Source of the DNA: Micromonospora sp. U21
GTDB lineage: Bacteria > Actinomycetota > Actinomycetes > Mycobacteriales > Micromonosporaceae
DNA length: 64,000 nucleotides
Assembly: GCF_018070045.1 (NCBI RefSeq)
Contig: NZ_JAGPYK010000011.1
Span: forward strand, 1-64,000
Direction: 5' to 3'
Part shown: piece after piece, positions 59,316 to 64,000 of the stretch
Layout: each line of letters begins with the position of its first letter
Position numbering within the stretch: the stretch's first letter is position 1
The notes under the pieces: model-generated
Told to the model about the DNA's origin: nothing
What the model saw: the letters and a program-made list of their open reading frames with translations, nothing else
The model's database searches: none
Position numbers and translations under genes: made by a program

Positions 59316-60887
59316 ATGGGTGAGGTGACGGCAAGCCTCCAGCGCCCGGTAACCAACGAAGGCCGGAGCAGACTCGTGCGGCACGTCGACAGCTTCGAAA
59401 TCCAGCCGCCGACGCCGCCGACGCACAACGGCGTCCCCCGGTCGGCATGGGCCAGGGCGCGACGCCGTGTCTCCCGCTGGCACCGCCCGTACACGGCGAT
59501 CCTGCTCGTGCTCGATTTCGGGGCGGCGGCGTTCGCCAGCTGGATCGCGATCCAGCTCTTCGACCAGGCGGCCTCCGGTTTCTCCGGCACCAAGCAGGAC
59601 CCGACCTGGTTCCACACCGTCTCCTTCCTCCTGCTCCCGCTCGGCTGGGTGGTCATCCTCTGGAGCAACCGGGCCTATGACCGGCGTTACCTGGGTCTCG
59701 GGCCGGACGAGTTCAAGCGGGTGATCCGGGCCTCGGTGACCGTCGCGGCGAGCGTCTCCTTCCTCGCCTTCGCCACTGTGACCCAGCTCTCCCGGTACAC
59801 CGTCGGCACCGCGCTGGTCGGCGCCACCGTGCTGATCCTCTGGGGCCGCTTCGTGGCCCGCTGGGCCCTGCACTACATCCGCCGGCGGGCCGGCCAGGCC
59901 GCGCACCGGATGGTGCTGGTCGGCACCCTGCCCGAGTGCCTGGAGGTCTACGCGGCGGTCACCCGCAGCCCCAACGCCGGGCTGGTGCCGGTCGCCATCC
60001 ACATCACCGACGGCTACGCCGCGGCCCGGGGGATGCCGACCCCGGTGCCGGTGCACGCCGGCCGGGACGTGCTGGCCCTGGTCCGGGAGGTCGGCGGCGA
60101 CACCATCGCGGTCTGCGGATCGGCCAGCGCCGAGCCGGGCGAGCTGCGCCGGCTGGCCTGGCAGTTGGAGGGCTCCGGCGTCGACCTGGTGGTCGCCCCG
60201 CAGCTGACCGACATCGCCGGCCCCCGGGTGCACATCCGGCCAATCGAGGGTCTGCCGCTGCTGCACGTCGAGGAGCCGACCCTCTCCGGGCCGGCGCTGC
60301 TCGCCAAGAATCTGCTGGACCGGGTCGCCGCCGGCCTCGGTCTGCTGCTGCTGATCCCGCTCTTCCTCTCCATCGCCGTGGCGATCCGGATCTCCGACCC
60401 CGGGCCGGTCTTCTTCCGCCAGCCCCGGGTGGGGCACGAGGGGCGCACGTTCCGGGTGTGGAAGTTCCGGACCATGTACGTCGACGCCGAGGATCGACTG
60501 GCCAGCCTGGTCGACCGGAACGAGACCGACGGCATGCTGTTCAAGATGAAGGAGGACCCTCGGGTCTTCCCGGTGGGTCGCTTCCTGCGGGCCTCCTCGC
60601 TGGACGAGCTGCCGCAGCTGATCAACGTGCTCTGGGGTGAGATGTCGCTGGTCGGGCCCCGCCCGTTGCCGGCCGACGACGGCGACTTCCTGGGCGACGT
60701 GCGCCGCCGGCTGCTGGTCCGCCCCGGCATGACCGGCCTGTGGCAGGTCTCCGGCCGCTCCGACCTGTCCTGGGACGAGTCCGTCCGACTGGACCTCTAC
60801 TACGTCGACAACTGGTCGCTGGCGTACGACCTGAGCATCCTGTGGCGCACCATCGGCGTGGTGCTCGCCCGAAAGGGCGCGTACTAG
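59316..60887 (+). CDS. WbaP-like polyprenyl-phosphate sugar-phosphate transferase, 523 aa
   Basis: Four N-terminal helices and a CoA-binding-like Rossmann region (VLVGTLPECLEVYAAV) precede a fifth helix (VAAGLGLLLLIPLFLSIAVA). The bacterial sugar-transferase domain follows: FRVWKFRTMYVDAE, SSLDELPQLINVLWGEMSLVGPRP, GMTGLWQVSGRSDLSWDE. It links a sugar-1-phosphate to undecaprenyl phosphate, the first step of polysaccharide synthesis. The start is ambiguous: ATG 59304, ATG 59316 (used here) or GTG 59325. Confidence 0.93.
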   Translation: MGEVTASLQRPVTNEGRSRLVRHVDSFEIQPPTPPTHNGVPRSAWARARRRVSRWHRPYTAILLVLDFGAAAFASWIAIQLFDQAASGFSGTKQDPTWFHTVSFLLLPLGWVVILWSNRAYDRRYLGLGPDEFKRVIRASVTVAASVSFLAFATVTQLSRYTVGTALVGATVLILWGRFVARWALHYIRRRAGQAAHRMVLVGTLPECLEVYAAVTRSPNAGLVPVAIHITDGYAAARGMPTPVPVHAGRDVLALVREVGGDTIAVCGSASAEPGELRRLAWQLEGSGVDLVVAPQLTDIAGPRVHIRPIEGLPLLHVEEPTLSGPALLAKNLLDRVAAGLGLLLLIPLFLSIAVAIRISDPGPVFFRQPRVGHEGRTFRVWKFRTMYVDAEDRLASLVDRNETDGMLFKMKEDPRVFPVGRFLRASSLDELPQLINVLWGEMSLVGPRPLPADDGDFLGDVRRRLLVRPGMTGLWQVSGRSDLSWDESVRLDLYYVDNWSLAYDLSILWRTIGVVLARKGAY

Positions 60888-60925
60888 GGGTTGGTTCGCC
60901 GGCCCGGAGGGGCCAGGATCGCTGC

Positions 60926-62152
60926 GTGGGTGGCAACCTCTCCGCCGTCGTCGGCGTCGTCTCACTGGTCACCGCGCTGACCGCGGCCCTGTTGGCGGTG
61001 CTGCGGCTGCGTGCCCGCCGGGGCATCGCCACCGCCACCCAGCGGGCCACCTACGAGGTGCTGCACACCGCCGGGCTGGCCGCCGAACCGCTGCGGGCGG
61101 GGCTGAGCGCGGCGGGAGCGGCGAAGGCCGTACGTCATCTGCGGGCCCTGGTGGGTGCGGTCGGGCTGGCGCTCACTGACGCCGACGAGGTGCTCGCCCT
61201 CGACGGACGCGGCGCGCATCACGGCGAGCAACTGCTCGCGGCGGCCCGCCGGACGATGGAGACCGGGCGCTCGACGGTGCTCGGTGAATCCGAGCTGCAC
61301 TGCAACCGGGTCGACTGCCCGATCCGGGGTGCGGTGGTCGCGCCGTTGCAGGGCGCGGACGCCCGGGTGGTCGGCGCGCTGGTGGCGATCGCCGACAGCC
61401 CGCCGGCGCCCGGGCTGGTGCAGGCCACCCTGGAGACCGCGCACTGGGCCGGCAACCAGCTCGCCCTGGCTGAGCTGGACTCGTCGCGGGAGCGGCTCGC
61501 GCGGGCTGAGATCCGGGCGCTGCGGGCGCAGATCAGCCCGCACTTCATCTACAACGCGCTGACCGCGATCGGCTCGTTCGTACGTACCGACCCGGAGCGG
61601 GCCCGCGAGCTGATCCTGGAGTTCGCGGAGTTCACCCGGTACTCGTTCCGGGCGCACGGGGAGTTCACCACGCTGGCCGAGGAGCTGCGGTCGATCGACC
61701 GCTACCTGACCATCGAGCGGGCCCGGTTCGGCGACCGGTTGCAGGTGCGGTTGCAGATCGCGCCGGAGGTGCTGCCGGTGACGCTGCCGTTCCTCTGCCT
61801 GCAGCCGCTGGTGGAGAACGCGGTTCGGCACGGGTTGTCCCGCAAGCCGGGCACAGGCATGGTGAGCATCGAGGCCCGGGACGCGGGCGCCGAATGCCAC
61901 ATCACCGTGGAGGACGACGGGGTGGGAATGGATCCGACCACGCTGACCGCGGGCATCGCCGAGCTGGCCCACAGCACCGGCGACCCGGGTGACGACACGG
62001 GCCAGCACGTCGGCCTCTCCAACGTCGACGAGCGGCTGCGGTCGGTCTTCGGGGACCGGTTCGGTTTGGTCGTCGAGACCGGGCTCGGCTCGGGCACCAG
62101 GGTGAGCATGCGGGTGCCGAAGTTCCACCCCGGAGTGCGGGCCGGATCGTGA
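60926..62152 (+). CDS. LytS-type sensor histidine kinase, 408 aa
   Basis: One N-terminal helix, a GAF-like region, then the His_kinase domain with phospho-acceptor in QISPHFIYNALTAIGSF, N-box LVENAVRHGL and G-box DDGVGMDP/GLSNVDERL. It pairs with the LytTR regulator that starts 31 bp downstream. GTG 60926 has AGGA seven bases upstream. The signal is unknown. Its extent and motifs are normal. Confidence 0.94.
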   Translation: MGGNLSAVVGVVSLVTALTAALLAVLRLRARRGIATATQRATYEVLHTAGLAAEPLRAGLSAAGAAKAVRHLRALVGAVGLALTDADEVLALDGRGAHHGEQLLAAARRTMETGRSTVLGESELHCNRVDCPIRGAVVAPLQGADARVVGALVAIADSPPAPGLVQATLETAHWAGNQLALAELDSSRERLARAEIRALRAQISPHFIYNALTAIGSFVRTDPERARELILEFAEFTRYSFRAHGEFTTLAEELRSIDRYLTIERARFGDRLQVRLQIAPEVLPVTLPFLCLQPLVENAVRHGLSRKPGTGMVSIEARDAGAECHITVEDDGVGMDPTTLTAGIAELAHSTGDPGDDTGQHVGLSNVDERLRSVFGDRFGLVVETGLGSGTRVSMRVPKFHPGVRAGS

Positions 62153-62183
62153 GCGCGCGCGACGAGCGACCGGGGGCCACTGA

Positions 62184-62945
62184 GTGAGCGCGACCGGGTT
62201 CCTCCGGGTGCTGGCGGTGGACGACGAGCCGCCCGCGCTCGACGAGCTGGCGTACCACCTGCGGGCCGACCCTCGGGTGGCCCGCCTGCACACGGCGGGG
62301 GACGCCACCGAGGCGCTGCGGCTGCTCCGCGACGGTGACGTGGACGTGGTCTTCCTGGACATCCGGATGCCCGGCCTGGACGGCATGGAACTGGCCCGGG
62401 TTCTGCGCCGGTTCGCCCGGCCACCGGCGATCGTCTTCGTCACCGCGTACGACGACGGAGCGGTGGACGCCTTCGACCTGGGGGCGACCGACTACGTGCG
62501 CAAACCGGTCCGCGCCGAGCGGCTGGCCGAGTCGCTGCGCCGGGTGATCGGCTCGCGGGTGGTGCCGTCGCATCCGGCGGCGCTGGCCCGGGCTGAGGAG
62601 GACCCGACCATCCCGATCGAGTTGGCCGGCACCACCCGGATGCTGCCCCGGTCGGCGGTGCGCTGGGTGGAGGCCCAGGGGGACTACGCCCGGCTGCACA
62701 CCGCGGAGGGGTCGCACCTGGTCCGGGTCTCGCTGGCCACGCTCGCGGAGCGGTGGGCCGACGCCGGTTTCGTCCGGGTGCACCGGTCGTACCTGGTGCA
62801 GTTGAAGTTGATCGCGGAGCTGCGGCTGGTCAACTCCGGTTACGTGGTGGTGATCGACGGGACGGAGCTGCCGGTGAGCCGGCGGCACACCCGGGAGCTG
62901 AAGGACAAGCTGGTCCGTGCAGCGAAGCAGGACTGGAACCGGTGA
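62184..62945 (+). CDS. LytTR-family response regulator, 253 aa
   Basis: A receiver domain with VDDEPPA, phospho-acceptor in VVFLDIRMPGLDG and RKPVRAERL is followed by a LytTR DNA-binding domain (VEAQGDYARLHTAEGSHLVRVSLATL, VHRSYLVQ, LPVSRRHTRELK). It is in an operon with the LytS-type kinase. GTG 62184 is the start. Confidence 0.96.
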   Translation: MSATGFLRVLAVDDEPPALDELAYHLRADPRVARLHTAGDATEALRLLRDGDVDVVFLDIRMPGLDGMELARVLRRFARPPAIVFVTAYDDGAVDAFDLGATDYVRKPVRAERLAESLRRVIGSRVVPSHPAALARAEEDPTIPIELAGTTRMLPRSAVRWVEAQGDYARLHTAEGSHLVRVSLATLAERWADAGFVRVHRSYLVQLKLIAELRLVNSGYVVVIDGTELPVSRRHTRELKDKLVRAAKQDWNR

Positions 62946-62999
62946 CCCCGGCTCCAGCCCCTCTCACCTTCGTCGGCTCCGCCCCCGCCTCGGCGGTCG

Positions 63000-63833
63000 T
63001 CAGGCCTTGACCTGGTCGGCGATGGCCAGTGCGATCGCCTTCAGCTGCTCCACGGACAGCGGAGCCTGCGGCTGCGCGGGAACCGCGGACTCGTCCACCC
63101 CGACTATGTTGAGCACGTCCGCCTGGAGCGCCCGGTTGCCGGGCAACTGGATCGCGATGAGGTACTGCACGCTCTTCTGCCGCTTACCGGTCAGCGTCTC
63201 GATCTTCATCCGCGCGCCGCTCGGGGTCGTGCCCGGCTCGCACACCCTGCGGTAACGGCTGTCCTCCCGGATGCCCTGCGGCAGCTGGCACGGCCAGTGG
63301 AACCCGGCCGGTCCGGCGGACGCGTCGGGGTACACGTCCGGGGTGATCGACACGCCCAGGGAACCCTTGCGCCCCTGGTAGGAAATGCCGGAGGAGCTAC
63401 CGACGAAGTCCGAGGTGCCGCGGTGTGTGAACTCTGGCGGCTGCCCGTCCGGCTTGCGAGGCTCGCCAAGGTAGTCGGGCATCCAGGTCCACTTCGCGCC
63501 GGGCGCCACCTTCCGGAGCGCCCGGTCCAGCTCCTGGCTGAGGCGCCTGGCGGTGGCGTCGGCCGTCTCATCGGTGTCGAAGACCAGACGGAACCGGGTG
63601 TCCGTGGCGGGCGAGGAGGCAACGGCCTGCGGCGTGGCCGGCGCGGCCCCGGGCTCCCCCTGGCGTACGGCGACGCTGACGCCGCCGGCCACCGCCAGAG
63701 CCAGCACGGCGGCCAACGAGCCGCCGAGCCGCCGGGCGGCCCTGGCCCGCCGCTCCCGCCGGACGATGCCCTTCACATCGACCCGGGGCGGCGGGGGCGT
63801 ACCGATCAACTCGTCGAACAGTTGGTGACTCAT
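63000..63833 (-). CDS. Membrane protein in a sigma-factor operon, possible anti-sigma-like role, 277 aa
   Basis: Residues 1-38 are cytoplasmic (MSHQLFDELIGTPPPP, VKGIVRRERRARAARR), then one helix (LGGSLAAVLALAVAGGVSVAV), then a 210-residue extracytoplasmic domain with two cysteines. This is the topology of genes encoded just downstream of SigE-family ECF sigma factors in actinomycetes, where they may control the sigma factor. No anti-sigma zinc motif is visible. The start is 15 bp past the sigma-factor stop. Confidence 0.75.
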   Translation of the reverse strand: MSHQLFDELIGTPPPPRVDVKGIVRRERRARAARRLGGSLAAVLALAVAGGVSVAVRQGEPGAAPATPQAVASSPATDTRFRLVFDTDETADATARRLSQELDRALRKVAPGAKWTWMPDYLGEPRKPDGQPPEFTHRGTSDFVGSSSGISYQGRKGSLGVSITPDVYPDASAGPAGFHWPCQLPQGIREDSRYRRVCEPGTTPSGARMKIETLTGKRQKSVQYLIAIQLPGNRALQADVLNIVGVDESAVPAQPQAPLSVEQLKAIALAIADQVKA

Positions 63834-63848
63834 CTGGTGCCTCCCCGC

Positions 63849-64000
63849 TCAGTACTGACCGTTGACGGCGGTGCGCAGGTTCGCCAGCCCGCGTGCGGAC
63901 TGGCTCTTGACGGTGCCGGCGGAGATGCCGAGCATCCGGGCGGTCTCCTCGACCGAGTAGTCGAGGTAGAAGCGCAGGACGAGCACCGTCCGTTGCTTCG
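63849..64000 (-). CDS. SigE-family ECF RNA polymerase sigma factor, C-terminal part (cut by window edge)
   Basis: The last 49 residues are visible: QRTVLVLRFYLDYSVEETAR then MLGISAGTVKSQSARGLANL, the sigma-70 region 4 helix-turn-helix. The GTVKSQSARGL sequence is typical of the actinobacterial SigE-family (SigE/SCO-type ECF) group. The 5' part lies beyond the window. It is co-transcribed with the membrane protein gene. Confidence 0.9.
   Translation of the reverse strand, partial: KQRTVLVLRFYLDYSVEETARMLGISAGTVKSQSARGLANLRTAVNGQY

Noticed and set aside
59034..60965. A 643-codon minus-strand frame over the WbaP-like gene
   Set aside because: Low-complexity Gly/Asp/Arg/Gln composition and no ribosome-binding site. 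The plus strand has a full sugar-transferase domain.
1..64000. CRISPR arrays, rRNA genes, riboswitches or secondary-metabolite clusters
   Set aside because: I looked for regularly spaced 25-40-bp repeats, rRNA-like stretches, well-known riboswitch cores and modular synthase genes and saw none.

Overview
The window looks like a chromosomal segment of a high-GC actinomycete, most likely Micromonospora or a close relative in the Micromonosporaceae. This is inferred from G+C-rich third codon positions, frequent GTG starts, IdeR/DmdR-type iron boxes, gene families typical of the group (DUF1906 hydrolase, FhuF-like reductase, EcsC-like protein, SigE-family sigma factor) and several long palindromic terminators. 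No database search was run.

Region 1 (1-13,000) is an accessory island. From left to right it holds the 3' end of an IS110-type transposase, an adenine-specific DNA methyltransferase overlapping a candidate D-ExK nuclease, a HEPN-like protein, a membrane-anchored coiled-coil protein, a small unknown protein, a CoiA-like nuclease candidate converging on a clear HEPN protein, an 80-aa unknown, a RusA-like protein and a winged-helix/helical adaptor-like protein. From 5.4 to 12.7 kb the genes are separated by five related spacers. Each has a twin GACAkCAA motif followed, 114-116 bp later, by a tRNA-anticodon-loop-like core (consensus CTTGTAAGCGAGACGTC). A sixth partial copy shares the right-hand arm. 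The layout resembles serially accreted attachment sites around one- to three-gene cassettes with no integrase of their own. The island ends at a broken tRNA-Tyr-like sequence and at intact tRNA-Arg(ACG) and tRNA-Ser(GCT) genes.

Region 2 (13.6-25.8 kb) is chromosomal: EcsC-like protein, CPBP protease, flavohemoprotein, an unusual HTH-peptide deformylase fusion, iron-regulated FhuF-like protein, polytopic membrane protein diverging from a methyltransferase, PEBP protein, LtrA-like protein and a D-2-hydroxyacid dehydrogenase.

Region 3 (25,882-30,832) is a 4.95-kb decayed integrative element in tRNA-Ser(TGA), bounded by identical 60-bp direct repeats of the tRNA 3' half. It carries a C-terminally altered IS110 transposase, an IniB-like protein, an EamA transporter of lower G+C and a frameshifted tyrosine integrase.

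Region 4 (31-64 kb) is again chromosomal. It holds a quinone oxidoreductase, SoxR and a split transketolase around a palindromic operator; cell-envelope glycosyltransferases; a secreted SGNH hydrolase with a ricin-type lectin domain; a lipoprotein; an OmpR-type two-component system; a DUF1906 secreted hydrolase; thiolase, rhomboid protease, cyclophilin and CorA; an aminotransferase; and CBS, Nudix and HTH proteins. An operon of nucleotidyltransferase, glycerol-1-phosphate-dehydrogenase-like enzyme and CDP-alcohol phosphatidyltransferase suggests synthesis of an unidentified CDP-alcohol-derived phospholipid. After it come a GT4 glycosyltransferase, an Fpg/Nei glycosylase, a WbaP-like sugar-phosphate transferase, a LytS/LytTR-type two-component system, and an unknown membrane protein downstream of a SigE-family sigma factor that runs off the right edge.
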